This document shows positions 47,388 to 56,649 of a stretch of DNA of 64,000 bases, piece by piece; positions within the stretch are counted from its first letter, which is position 1, and every line of letters begins with the position of its first letter. The position numbers were made by a program, and so were the translations under genes. The notes under the pieces were generated by a model that was not told where the DNA came from, searched no databases, and saw nothing but the letters and a program-made list of their open reading frames with translations. The DNA comes from TMP-86 sp964247385 (GTDB taxonomy: Bacteria > Pseudomonadota > Gammaproteobacteria > Steroidobacterales > Steroidobacteraceae), in contig CAXTUB010000008.1 in the NCBI GenBank assembly GCA_964247385.1, forward strand, positions 62,001 through 126,000. The letters run 5' to 3'.

Positions 47388-50066
47388 ATGAACGGAAGCA
47401 ACGCCGCCTCGTATGGGCCGGCTCGATGCATCAGCCGATTGAGTCTCGGCGCTCGACGCAGCGCCTTGCTTCTCGTGTGCACGGCTGCACTGAGCGGGGT
47501 GTCGCACGCCACGGCGACGAGGTCGCTCGGACACGCTGTTGAAGCCAGCGCGGCGCCGCGCAGCGCAGCTCCCGCCGTCGCACCTCCCGCCAACGCGAAT
47601 TTGGGTCAGACGCTCAGGCTCGCCGTACAGCTCGAGCCACCGGGGCTTGATCCCACCATCAACCCGGCGGCACCCATCGGCGAAATCGTCTACGGCAATC
47701 TCTACGAGGGATTGGTTCGCTTCGATGCGCATGGCGGCGTCTTGCCGGCATTGGCTGAGTCTTGGCAAATCAGCTCCGACGGGCGCGAGTACCTATTTCG
47801 CCTGCGCACGGGAGTGAAGTTTCATGACGGGACGCACTTCGATGCATCCATCGCGAGATTTTCCCTGGAGCGCGCGCGCTCGCCGGATTCCGGCAATCCG
47901 CAACGCGATCGCTTGAGCTCCATCGAGCGCATCGAAACACCGGATGAGCACACGGTGCGTCTGATGCTTTCGCGCCCGTCGGCCAGTTTGTTGCCGAGCC
48001 TCGCATGGGCGGCGTTCGTCATGGTGACGCCGGCATCGGCAGCTACGAATGGCGTGCGGCCCGTGGGAACGGGGCCGTTTCGTTTCGTTGCATGGCGGCG
48101 CGGGGATTCCATCGAGATCAGGCGTAACGAGCATTATTGGGGACGGAGCGTATCGCTCGACCGCGTGCAATTTCGTTTCATCGCCGAGCCCGCCGCGGCC
48201 TACTCCGCGCTCATGGCGCGCGACATCGATGCCTTTCCCAATTATCCGGCGCCGGAAAGCGTGGCGCAGTTTCGCGCCGACCCGCGCTTCCGGGTGTTCG
48301 TCGGATCGACCGAGGGCGAAACCGTTCTTGCTTTCAATCAACGCAAGGCGCCATTCGACCGGCTCGAGGTGCGGCAGGCCATTTGTCACGCGCTCGATCG
48401 TCGCGCCATCATCGACGGCGCCATGTTCGGACTGGGCGAGCCCATTGGGTCGCATTTCCCGCCGCACGCGCCCGATGCTCTGGATCTCACCGGTGTGTGT
48501 GCTCACGATGTGGCGCGAGCGCGGGAGCTCTTGGCGCACGCGGGATTCGCCCATGGCTTCACGGTGAGGCTTGCGCTGCCGCCGCCCTCCTATGCACGGC
48601 GGAGCGGCGAGATCGTCGCGGCCCAGCTCGCCGCCGTCGGCATTCAAGCGCGCATTGAGAACATCGAATGGGCGCAATGGCTGGATCGCATATTTTCGCG
48701 GCACGACTTTGACATGACCATCGTGCAGCACGCAGAGCCTGCGGATTTCGACATCTATGCCCGCGACGATTATTACTTCGGTTACTCCAACCCCGACTTC
48801 AAAGCGTTGCTCGCAAGTTTCGAGGCGAGCACGAGTGCGAGCGCTCGGCAGGCTGCGCTCCAAGCCGTGCAGCGCAAGCTGGCCGACGATGCGGTCAACG
48901 CTTTTCTATTTCAGTACCCGAAGCTCGCGGTGTTCGATGCGCACGTGCATGGTCTTGCGACCACCGATCCGCTCAACACCGTGGATTTGCGCGATGTATC
49001 GATGGATTCGCCGGCGTCCCGCGGCCCCACGCGCTTCTTCGTCTTGCCGTCGTGGATTGCAGTTGCGCTCGGATGCGGTGTCCTGCTCGGGCTGGTTGCA
49101 TTGGCCTTCCGCTGGGATGCGGCGTTCGTTGCGCGCCGCGCCGTCATTCTCGTTGCGACCCTGCTCGCATCGAGCGCGGTCATTTTCTGCATCGTCCAGG
49201 TCGCACCCGGCGATCCCGCCCGCGTCATGCTGGGACTTCACGCGGACGATGCCGGCGTGGCGCGCGTGCGCCACGAGCTGCGGCTCGACGCGCCTGCACC
49301 TGCGCGCTACCTGGAGTGGATCGCGGGTTTGGCTCATGGCGACTTCGGTACGAGCTACACGTATCGCGTGCCCGTGTCGTCTCTCATCGTCGAACGCGCG
49401 CAGGTGTCGGTGCCGCTCGCGCTCTACGCACTCGCGCTCACCGTCGTGATCTCCTTTCCCGCCGGCCTTCTGAGCGTGATGCGGGGCGGACGCGGCCTCG
49501 ATCACTTCATCACCGCGAGTTCTCAGCTCGGCATGGCCGTGCCCAATTTCTGGCTGGGAATTTTGCTGATCTGGGTGTTCGCGGTGAACTTGCGCTGGGT
49601 CTCGGCCGGCGGCTTCGCGGGTTGGAATGCCGGCTTCATGCCGGCTATCAAGTCACTCACGCTGCCGGCGATCGCGCTCGCATTGCCGCAAGCGGCAATT
49701 CTCACGCGCATCGTGCGTACTTCTCTCCTCGAGGTGCTGCAGGAAGATTTCATGCGCACGGCGCGTGCGAAGGGATTGTCTCGATTCTCCGCGCTGCTGC
49801 GGCACGCGCTGCCCAACGCCATGGTCAATGTCATGACGGTTCTGGGCTTACAGCTGACGTTCTTGCTCGCAGGCGCTGTGGTCATCGAGAACGTATTCTT
49901 CTTGCCGGGTCTCGGCAGGCTCGTGCTGACTGCCGTCGAGCAACGCGACCTCATGGTGGTCCAGAGTGTCGTGGTGCTCCTCGTTGCCGCCGTCCTCATC
50001 GTCAGCTTTGCCGTCGATCTGTCGTACCTACGCTTGGATCCGCGCTTGCGGCAGCGACGCCTTTGA
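47388..50066 (+). CDS. Fused ABC substrate-binding protein and DppB-type permease
   Basis: One frame of 892 residues. A signal-like helix (about 24-40) leads into a family-5 peptide/nickel-type binding protein (about 74-525; markers LDPTINPAAPIGEIVYGNLYEG in part, TGPFRFV, FNQRKAPFD). A membrane helix at about 547-568 then crosses inward and is followed by arginines. A complete DppB-like permease begins near 578 (VAPGDPARVMLG, the EAA loop DFMRTARAKGLS, final LDPRLRQRR). In ordinary systems these are separate genes. The extra helix puts the permease N-terminus in the cytoplasm, as needed. The stop overlaps the next permease start (TTGA). Confidence 0.9.
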   Translation: MNGSNAASYGPARCISRLSLGARRSALLLVCTAALSGVSHATATRSLGHAVEASAAPRSAAPAVAPPANANLGQTLRLAVQLEPPGLDPTINPAAPIGEIVYGNLYEGLVRFDAHGGVLPALAESWQISSDGREYLFRLRTGVKFHDGTHFDASIARFSLERARSPDSGNPQRDRLSSIERIETPDEHTVRLMLSRPSASLLPSLAWAAFVMVTPASAATNGVRPVGTGPFRFVAWRRGDSIEIRRNEHYWGRSVSLDRVQFRFIAEPAAAYSALMARDIDAFPNYPAPESVAQFRADPRFRVFVGSTEGETVLAFNQRKAPFDRLEVRQAICHALDRRAIIDGAMFGLGEPIGSHFPPHAPDALDLTGVCAHDVARARELLAHAGFAHGFTVRLALPPPSYARRSGEIVAAQLAAVGIQARIENIEWAQWLDRIFSRHDFDMTIVQHAEPADFDIYARDDYYFGYSNPDFKALLASFEASTSASARQAALQAVQRKLADDAVNAFLFQYPKLAVFDAHVHGLATTDPLNTVDLRDVSMDSPASRGPTRFFVLPSWIAVALGCGVLLGLVALAFRWDAAFVARRAVILVATLLASSAVIFCIVQVAPGDPARVMLGLHADDAGVARVRHELRLDAPAPARYLEWIAGLAHGDFGTSYTYRVPVSSLIVERAQVSVPLALYALALTVVISFPAGLLSVMRGGRGLDHFITASSQLGMAVPNFWLGILLIWVFAVNLRWVSAGGFAGWNAGFMPAIKSLTLPAIALALPQAAILTRIVRTSLLEVLQEDFMRTARAKGLSRFSALLRHALPNAMVNVMTVLGLQLTFLLAGAVVIENVFFLPGLGRLVLTAVEQRDLMVVQSVVVLLVAAVLIVSFAVDLSYLRLDPRLRQRRL

Positions 50067-50863
50067 GCAACGGCCGTCTCAAGGCGGGCGCCGTCATCAG
50101 CATGGCGGTCGTTGCATTCGCGCTCATTGGTTGGGGATGGACGGCGCATGATCCCGATGCGATGGATATCTCTCATCAGCTCGAAGCGCCTTCGCTCACG
50201 CATGGGTTCGGCACCGATGCGCTCGGCCGCGATGTGTTATCGCGTGTCATGGCCGGCGCGCACGAATCCCTCGGAATCGCCGCGCTGGCGACGTTGCTGG
50301 GTCTGGCCGCCGGTACGGTGATGGGTCTCGCCGCCGCTTCGGCCCGCGGCGCTCTCGACGGATGGCTGATGCGCGGCAATGATTTGATTTTTGCATTTCC
50401 ATCGCTCCTGCTTGCAATTCTCATCACGGCAGTGTGGGGTCCCGGTGCTGCGCCCGCCATCATTGCGATTGGCGTGTTCAACATTCCAGTGTTTGCCCGG
50501 GTCACGCGCGGCGCAGCGCTCGTCTTGTGGCAGCGCGATTTCGTGCTGGCGGCGCGTGTGGCGGGCCGCAGCACATTGCAAATCTCGTTGCACCACATCC
50601 TGCCCAATCTCGCACCGGTGCTCATCGTGCAGGCGACACTGCAGCTGGCGCTCGGCATTCTCGCAGAGTCTGCGCTCGCCTATGTCGGCCTGGGCGCGCA
50701 GCCGCCCGCCCCGAGTTGGGGACGCATGCTGAGCGAGGCGCAAACCCTGACGGCGCTTGCCCCATGGCTCGCAGTTCTGCCCGGCGCAGTCTTGCTCACT
50801 GCCGTGCTCGGGTTCAATTTGCTCGGTGACGGCTTGCGCGATCGTCTCGACCGGCGCGCATGA
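50063..50863 (+). CDS. DppC-type ABC permease
   Basis: The 266-residue second permease begins at TTG 50063, overlapping the previous stop. Typical DppC/OppC segments are HGFGTDALGRDVLSRVMAGA and the EAA-like loop RDFVLAARVAGRSTLQI, with AYVGLGAQPPAPSWGRML near the end. It should pair with the permease half of the fusion to form the channel. It stops in a four-base overlap (ATGA) with the ATPase. The long open frame starting at 49052 is an antisense-free shadow of the fusion gene and is not used. Confidence 0.93.
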   Translation: MSNGRLKAGAVISMAVVAFALIGWGWTAHDPDAMDISHQLEAPSLTHGFGTDALGRDVLSRVMAGAHESLGIAALATLLGLAAGTVMGLAAASARGALDGWLMRGNDLIFAFPSLLLAILITAVWGPGAAPAIIAIGVFNIPVFARVTRGAALVLWQRDFVLAARVAGRSTLQISLHHILPNLAPVLIVQATLQLALGILAESALAYVGLGAQPPAPSWGRMLSEAQTLTALAPWLAVLPGAVLLTAVLGFNLLGDGLRDRLDRRA

Positions 50864-52464
50864 GCTTGCTCGAGATCTGCGCACTGCGCGTAGACATCGC
50901 GGGGCAAGCCATTTTGAAAGAGGTGTCGCTGCAGGTCGGCGAAGGGGAGGCCGTAGGCCTCGTCGGCGCATCGGGCTCGGGCAAATCCACCACAGCGCTT
51001 GCAACCTTGAGGCTATTGCCGGCGCGGGCCACTGCGGTCGGCCGAATTCAGTTCGGATCGCTCGATGTGCTCACTGCGAGCGATGCACGGATGCAGAGCC
51101 TGCGCGGCCGCGAGATCGGCATGGTATTTCAAGAACCCGCCACTGCGCTCAATCCTCTGATGAGCGTGCTCGATCAAGTGGCCGAAGTGGTACGCGTGCA
51201 TCTGCGGGCCGGTCGGCTCGCGGCGCGCTATCGCGCGGCGGCCGCGCTGGAGAAAGTAGGCCTTCCGTCGTCAGGCGGCTTTCACCGCCGATTTCCCCAC
51301 GAATTGTCTGGCGGTCAACGCCAACGCGCCGCGATTGCCATGGCCACGGTGCTCGAGCCGCGCCTATTGATTGCGGATGAGCCCACCGCGGCGCTGGATG
51401 CGCGCTCTCGATTGCAGGTGCTGGCGCTGCTCGAGGAATTGGTCAGGACTCGCCGCGCGGCGCTTCTCATCATCAGTCACGACCTCGGCCTCGTCGAACG
51501 AATGGCGCAGCGCGTGGTGGTCATGCAAGACGGAGTCGTCGTCGAGTCGGGTGACACGCGGCGGATGCTTTCACAGCCGCGACACTTGCACGCGCAAGAA
51601 TTGATCGCCGCGCGCCCATCGCGCAGTCATGCGCCAATGCAACGCGGTGCCGATGCCGGTGAGCTCGCACGGATCGACGATGGCGCCGCCGAGACGATTC
51701 TGAGCGTTCGAAACCTGGTGTGCGCATACGCACATGGGCGACACCTCGTGCGCGCGGTCGACGGCGTGAGTTTTCAGATCGCCCAAGGCGAAAGCCTCGG
51801 ATTGGTCGGTGAATCGGGCGCAGGCAAGTCCACGCTGTTGCGCGCCGTGCTTGGCATTGGCCGCATCCAAGAAGGTGAAGTGTGCGTAGCGGGCGAGTTG
51901 TTCGCCGCCCCCGGACGCACGCCCCGCAGCGCTCAGCGCCGATCCATGCAATGCGTGTTGCAGGATCCCGCCGGCAGCCTCGACCCGCGCTGGCGGGTGC
52001 GCGAAATCATCGCTGAGCCCCTACATCTGCTTTGCGACTCACGCGCGTCTGCGGCCGCTCGTGTGGCTGCGCTTCTCGAGCGTGTCGGCTTGGCATCGAG
52101 CGATGCCGCTCGTTATCCGCATGAGTTCTCCGGCGGCCAACGCCAGCGCATCGCCATCGCACGTGCGCTCGCGATCGCTCCGGCGCTGATCGTGCTCGAT
52201 GAAGCGGTGTCCGCGCTCGACGTGCTCACACGAGCTCAGATCTTGCGCCTGCTGGCAGAGCTATCTCGAGAGACGGGCACAGCTTATATCTTCGTTTCTC
52301 ATGATTTGGATGTGGTGCGCGCCATGACCGATCGCGTGATCGTGCTGGAGAAAGGACGCATCGTCGAAAGCGGCGCCACTTCGAGCGTGCTCACGACTCC
52401 GCAGCACATTGCCACTCGCCAGCTCGTGGATGCGTCGCCGCGCCAATGGCTCGAGAGCGGCTGA
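50860..52464 (+). CDS. Double ATPase of the peptide-type ABC importer
   Basis: The 534-residue protein carries two complete ABC nucleotide-binding domains, as in GsiA/YejF. Domain one: Walker A GASGSGKST (36-44), signature LSGGQRQR, Walker B LLIADEP. Domain two: Walker A GESGAGKST (from residue 317), signature FSGGQRQR, Walker B LIVLDEAVSALD. It energises import by the two permeases. With the fusion gene it completes a five-component importer in three overlapping genes. Confidence 0.95.
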   Translation: MSLLEICALRVDIAGQAILKEVSLQVGEGEAVGLVGASGSGKSTTALATLRLLPARATAVGRIQFGSLDVLTASDARMQSLRGREIGMVFQEPATALNPLMSVLDQVAEVVRVHLRAGRLAARYRAAAALEKVGLPSSGGFHRRFPHELSGGQRQRAAIAMATVLEPRLLIADEPTAALDARSRLQVLALLEELVRTRRAALLIISHDLGLVERMAQRVVVMQDGVVVESGDTRRMLSQPRHLHAQELIAARPSRSHAPMQRGADAGELARIDDGAAETILSVRNLVCAYAHGRHLVRAVDGVSFQIAQGESLGLVGESGAGKSTLLRAVLGIGRIQEGEVCVAGELFAAPGRTPRSAQRRSMQCVLQDPAGSLDPRWRVREIIAEPLHLLCDSRASAAARVAALLERVGLASSDAARYPHEFSGGQRQRIAIARALAIAPALIVLDEAVSALDVLTRAQILRLLAELSRETGTAYIFVSHDLDVVRAMTDRVIVLEKGRIVESGATSSVLTTPQHIATRQLVDASPRQWLESG

Positions 52465-52504
52465 TCCACGCTTCTACGCGTGGCATCCCGCGCCCGCGGT
52501 TATT

Positions 52505-52822
52505 TCAAAGACGCTTCAGCTGGGTCAGATCGATCGCGCCAAGATTGCTCGTGAAGGTGAGATGCGTCGAATCACTCGACTGCGCAACGCCTTGGATTTC
52601 GTAGCCACCGGTATCGTAGGCCGTAGTGTCCTCACCTCGCCGAATCAGCAGACGCCGCGCATTGCCGAAATAGGCATAGCGCAAATCGTTTTGGCTGCCG
52701 GCCGCATTCGGCGCGCCCAGCTCCTTGGGCCACCAAGGCGACATGGGCTCGAAGTGCGGCGGCTGGATGGGAGACATGGGCTGCATGGGCGACATGGGCT
52801 GCATCGGTTTCATGGGTTTCAT
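52505..52822 (-). CDS. Small protein with MxP repeats
   Basis: The 105-residue protein opens with repeated Met-x-Pro units (MKPMKPMQPMSPMQPM), then a WWPKELGAPN segment and a compact hydrophilic C-terminal region (YAYFGNARRLLI, TYDTGGYEIQGV-like, LTFTSNLG). I believe related small proteins of this layout exist in proteobacteria, but none has a known role. It lies between an importer and an exporter in the opposite direction. The C-terminal part is likely beta-rich. Confidence 0.6.
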   Translation of the reverse strand: MKPMKPMQPMSPMQPMSPIQPPHFEPMSPWWPKELGAPNAAGSQNDLRYAYFGNARRLLIRRGEDTTAYDTGGYEIQGVAQSSDSTHLTFTSNLGAIDLTQLKRL

Positions 52823-52894
52823 GCGACGCCTCGACGAATCATGATTTGCCAGCGATCATAGCCGCAAGAGCTCCGCGCCGCATCGTCTTATTCC

Positions 52895-54763
52895 ATGTTT
52901 CACTGGTTCGAAAAATTAGTTCGCCCATTTCCCGACGCGGCGCCTGTGGAGCTGCCGAAGAGTTTCTTCGCCTTCGTTTGGGCGTGCACCCGCGGCGTGC
53001 GCGTGTACGTGGCGGCCATGACGTTGCTGACGGCCGTCATCGGTGCTTTCGAGGCGCTGTTGTTTGCGATGATGGGACGCATCGTCGATTCGCTCGCGGC
53101 GGTGTCGGCGCGGGCCTGGCTGAGCGATGCGCGTGGCACACTCATTCTCCTGAGCGCGGCGCTCATCGCCAGCATTTTCGTCGCGGCCTTGCAAACGCTC
53201 TACAAGCACCAGGCGCTCGCCGGCAATTTTCCCATGCGCTTGCGCTGGAATTTTCATCGTCTGATGCTCGATCAGAGCATCAGCTTCTATCAAGACGACT
53301 TCGCGGGGCGCATTGCAACCAAGGTCATGCAATCGGCGCTCGCCGTGCGCGATGTGTGCATGATCGTGGGCGATATTCTGGTCTACGTGGTGATTTATTT
53401 CGTCACGATGACGGCCATTCTGGGCCACTTCGACTCATGGCTTCTCGCGCCTTTTGGGCTATGGGCAATTTTTTACGGCCTGGCAATGCATTACTTCGTG
53501 CCGCGGCTCGGGCAGACGGGCAAGGCGCAGGCGGATGCACGCTCCACGATGACGGGCCGTATCGCGGATGCGTACACGAACATCGCGACCGTCAAACTGT
53601 TCTCGCACACGCGGCGCGAGGCGGATTATGCGCGCGGCGCCATGCAAGATTTCTTGAGCACGGTCCATCGGCAAATGCGTTTGACCAGCGCATTCGAAAT
53701 CGCAAATCAAGCGCTTTCGGTGCTGTTGATTGCGAGCACGGTGGGCATGGCTCTGTGGGCATGGAGCCGCGGGCAGGTTGGCATCGGAGCGGTGGCCGCG
53801 GCGACCGCCATGTCCATGCGCCTGAACGGCATCTCTCATTGGATCATGTGGGAGCTCGCCAGCTTGTTCGAGCAGGTGGGCACCGTACAGGATGGCATCG
53901 GTACGCTGTCGAGGCCGCGCAATGTGAAGGATTCCGGCGATGCAGCGCCGTTGAGAGTCACGCGAGGCGAGGTGCGCTTCGAGCGCGTGCGCTTCGCCTA
54001 CGGGGCCGGGCCCGCGGTGATCAGCGATTTCTCTTTACGCATTCGTGTCGGCGAGAAGATCGGCCTGGTCGGCCGTTCGGGCGCGGGCAAGAGCACCCTC
54101 GTGAATCTGCTGCTGCGCTTCTATGATTTGTCCGGCGGCCGCATACTCATCGATGAGCAGGACATTGCGCGATGCACTCAAGCGAGTCTGCGTTCTCAGA
54201 TCGGCATGGTGACTCAAGACACCTCACTCCTGCACCGCTCGGTGCGTGACAACATTCTTTACGGCCGGCCGGACGCAAGCGATGAGGCGATGGTGGAGGC
54301 GGCGACTCTGGCCGAGGCGGCCGATTTCATCGCGACGCTGGAAGATCCCCACGGTCGCAAAGGGTTCGATGCGCATGTGGGCGAGCGCGGCGTGAAACTC
54401 TCGGGCGGTCAGCGCCAGCGCATCGCCATCGCGCGCGTCATGCTGAAAGATGCACCCATCCTGTTGCTCGATGAAGCCACGAGCGCGCTGGACAGCGAGG
54501 TCGAAGTGGCCATTCAGCAAAGTTTGTATCAACTGATGAAAGGCAAGACCGTCATCGCCATCGCGCACCGTCTCTCCACCATTGCGGCCATGGACCGTCT
54601 TATCGTCATGGACCACGGGCGCATCGTGGAGGAGGGCGACCATCGGAGCCTGCTTGCGCGCGCCGGTATTTATGCGCGGCTATGGGAGCATCAGAGCGGC
54701 GGATTTCTTGGAGACGAAGCCGCGGATACCGATGCCATTGCGTTGGCGGACGAAACACCTTGA
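52895..54763 (+). CDS. MsbA-like ABC exporter half-transporter
   Basis: The 622-residue half-transporter has an N-terminal six-helix membrane domain (about 25-330) and a C-terminal nucleotide-binding domain. Walker A is GRSGAGKST, signature LSGGQRQR, Walker B ILLLDEATSALD and the H-loop IAHRLST. As a homodimer it exports lipids or drugs. Its end overlaps the convergent peptidase gene by 73 bases. No neighbouring gene identifies the cargo. Confidence 0.92.
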   Translation: MFHWFEKLVRPFPDAAPVELPKSFFAFVWACTRGVRVYVAAMTLLTAVIGAFEALLFAMMGRIVDSLAAVSARAWLSDARGTLILLSAALIASIFVAALQTLYKHQALAGNFPMRLRWNFHRLMLDQSISFYQDDFAGRIATKVMQSALAVRDVCMIVGDILVYVVIYFVTMTAILGHFDSWLLAPFGLWAIFYGLAMHYFVPRLGQTGKAQADARSTMTGRIADAYTNIATVKLFSHTRREADYARGAMQDFLSTVHRQMRLTSAFEIANQALSVLLIASTVGMALWAWSRGQVGIGAVAAATAMSMRLNGISHWIMWELASLFEQVGTVQDGIGTLSRPRNVKDSGDAAPLRVTRGEVRFERVRFAYGAGPAVISDFSLRIRVGEKIGLVGRSGAGKSTLVNLLLRFYDLSGGRILIDEQDIARCTQASLRSQIGMVTQDTSLLHRSVRDNILYGRPDASDEAMVEAATLAEAADFIATLEDPHGRKGFDAHVGERGVKLSGGQRQRIAIARVMLKDAPILLLDEATSALDSEVEVAIQQSLYQLMKGKTVIAIAHRLSTIAAMDRLIVMDHGRIVEEGDHRSLLARAGIYARLWEHQSGGFLGDEAADTDAIALADETP

Positions 54764-55809
54764 TGCGCCTCGTACGCCGCACGCGCGATGGCGCGTGCGA
54801 GACAATCCGCCGCTGCGCTGCCGAGCCGCGCGACGTGCGCAGCGCGCGAGGCCGGCTCGCCCAAGGGCACCGCGGCAGTGGCTAATGCAAACACCACATC
54901 GCCATCGAACGGGGTATGCGCCGGACGGATCGCCCGCGCAATGCCATCCTGGGCCATGATGGCGACTCGCTTGCATTCGGCCCCGGTCAACGCGGCATTG
55001 CACGCAACGAGCGTAAGCGTCGTGTTCGCGCCTGGTTGCAGACGCCCGAGCTCATTCAAGCGCGACTGTTCGGACACCGGGTCAAGGGCCGCCAGCACGG
55101 CGCCCGGTGATCCAACGCTCGGCCTCTTGCCGCCGAACTCTCGGCCGATCTCGAAAGGCCACGACCAATAGGTTTCGCCATCGGGCATGAGGACGGAACC
55201 GACGCAATTCACAACCGCCAGTGCGCCGACCACCAGCCCGCTGTCCAATCGAAGCGAAGCAGATCCCATTCCGCCCTTGATGAGCCCGGCCCGCGCTCCG
55301 CGCCCCGCGCCCAGGGATCCCAACTCAAACTCGCGTGCGGCTGTTTCGATGGTGCGCATGCCGAGCGAGCGATAGGGCGGCTCGGTGCCCCAGTGCTTGT
55401 CGCCCGCGAAGCCGAGATCGTGCAGTACGGCAGCGGGCACGATGGGAATGGCAGGCGACTCCGCGCGCAAGCGTAGGCCGCGATTCCTTGCCGAGAGCAC
55501 GGCGGCGACTCCGTCGGCTGCAGCCAGCCCGAACACCGAGCCGCCGGAGAACACCACGGCATGCACACGGCCGACCATGTTCTCGAGCGCAAGCGTGTCG
55601 GTCTCGCGCGTGCCGGGCGCACCGCCGCGTACATCGACCGCGGCGCAATAACTCTCGGCACACAGCACGGTTGTGACGCCAGACTGCGATCGCTCGTCGT
55701 GCGCGGCGCCTACGGTGAGACCCTCGACATCCGTCAACAGGTTTTTCGTACCGGGAGTGTTCGCGCTCAATGGTTCAACCCAAGCCGTCTTGTGTCGCGA
55801 GCACGGCAA
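54691..55809 (-). CDS. P1/DmpA-family self-processing aminopeptidase
   Basis: Up to 372 residues. Family marks: LTDVEGLTVGAA, VLCAE, GGAPGTRETD, VFSGGSVFGLAAADGV and SPAIPIVPAAVLHDL. The likely self-cleavage site is Asn262-Thr263 in PGANTTLTLVAC, where DmpA has Gly-Ser and NylC Asn-Thr. The alpha and beta chains would then form an N-terminal-nucleophile-like hydrolase for N-terminal residues or amide oligomers. The start may be TTG at 55770, after coaX, rather than 55809 inside it. The 3' end overlaps the ABC exporter. Confidence 0.87.
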   Translation of the reverse strand: MPCSRHKTAWVEPLSANTPGTKNLLTDVEGLTVGAAHDERSQSGVTTVLCAESYCAAVDVRGGAPGTRETDTLALENMVGRVHAVVFSGGSVFGLAAADGVAAVLSARNRGLRLRAESPAIPIVPAAVLHDLGFAGDKHWGTEPPYRSLGMRTIETAAREFELGSLGAGRGARAGLIKGGMGSASLRLDSGLVVGALAVVNCVGSVLMPDGETYWSWPFEIGREFGGKRPSVGSPGAVLAALDPVSEQSRLNELGRLQPGANTTLTLVACNAALTGAECKRVAIMAQDGIARAIRPAHTPFDGDVVFALATAAVPLGEPASRAAHVARLGSAAADCLARAIARAAYEAHQGVSSANAMASVSAASSPRNPPL

Positions 55810-56536
55810 TGCCTTGCAGCACGAGGTCCGGCACCAGCGCGCCTTCGCAGCACATGGAACCCGCGATGAGCTCGGCGTCTCCGCCCGTCACAAAAATGCG
55901 CGGCTGCACTCCGGTCTCTTGATGGACGAATTGAGCAGCCCGATCCGCAAGCGACGCTGCGGCCATGACCGAGCCGCGCGAGACCGCGGCGACGGTGTTG
56001 TTGGCGAGAATGCCGGCCGTCGACAGCGCGCTCGCGGTCATCGCGGCCGCAATCCCGCTGGTCTTTTTCATGAGGGAATCGCGCATCATGTGCACCCCCG
56101 GCACGATCAGGCCGCCCAAGTGCCGCCCGTCCGCGTTCACACTGTCGACTTTCACGGCTGTGCCCGCGTCGATGACGCACAAGGCTTCGTGCGCCAAGTT
56201 CCATGCGCCGATGACCGCAAGCCAGCGATCCGGGCCAAGGAGGGACGGATTCAAATATCCGTTCGTCAACTCATGGAAATTGCGAGTCGGCGTGATGAAC
56301 TCGGGCTCGACATGAAACGCCTTGCGGCTCATGCGCTGAAGAGTTTTCGCCATGGCCTCGCCGGCGACATTGCTGATGAGAACCCGTTGCGGGCGCAACT
56401 GCGCATCGAACACTTCGGTCGACCAGATCTCGGCCTGGATATCCAGATGCGGCACGGCTTGTTGCTCCGACAAGCGGCCATTCGCGAGCCACGACCATTT
56501 GAGGCGCGTATTTCCGACGTCGATGACGAGCATCAT
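55775..56536 (-). CDS. coaX: Type III pantothenate kinase
   Basis: A 253-residue enzyme of the ASKHA fold that phosphorylates pantothenate, the first step of coenzyme A synthesis. Phosphate-1 loop DVGNTRLKW (6-14), GPDRWLAV and DAGTAVKVD are present, and GGLIVPG follows. The type III enzyme needs a monovalent cation and is not feedback-inhibited by CoA. It lies upstream of the peptidase with an overlap or close spacing. Confidence 0.94.
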   Translation of the reverse strand: MMLVIDVGNTRLKWSWLANGRLSEQQAVPHLDIQAEIWSTEVFDAQLRPQRVLISNVAGEAMAKTLQRMSRKAFHVEPEFITPTRNFHELTNGYLNPSLLGPDRWLAVIGAWNLAHEALCVIDAGTAVKVDSVNADGRHLGGLIVPGVHMMRDSLMKKTSGIAAAMTASALSTAGILANNTVAAVSRGSVMAAASLADRAAQFVHQETGVQPRIFVTGGDAELIAGSMCCEGALVPDLVLQGIAVLATQDGLG

Positions 56537-56649
56537 GCAGATTCATGACCCACGGGGCGGGCAAGAATAGCATCGCCCGATACGCACCCGTGCGCCAACC
56601 GTTAGGATGCGAGCTGGCTCACACGCACAGCGTTTAGAGATTAGCGGAT

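Noticed and set aside
49052..50062. Long open frame joined to the front of the DppC-type permease
   Set aside because: It is the shifted frame of the binding-protein/permease fusion: arginine-rich, no family match. The permease sequence begins at the TTG at 50063.
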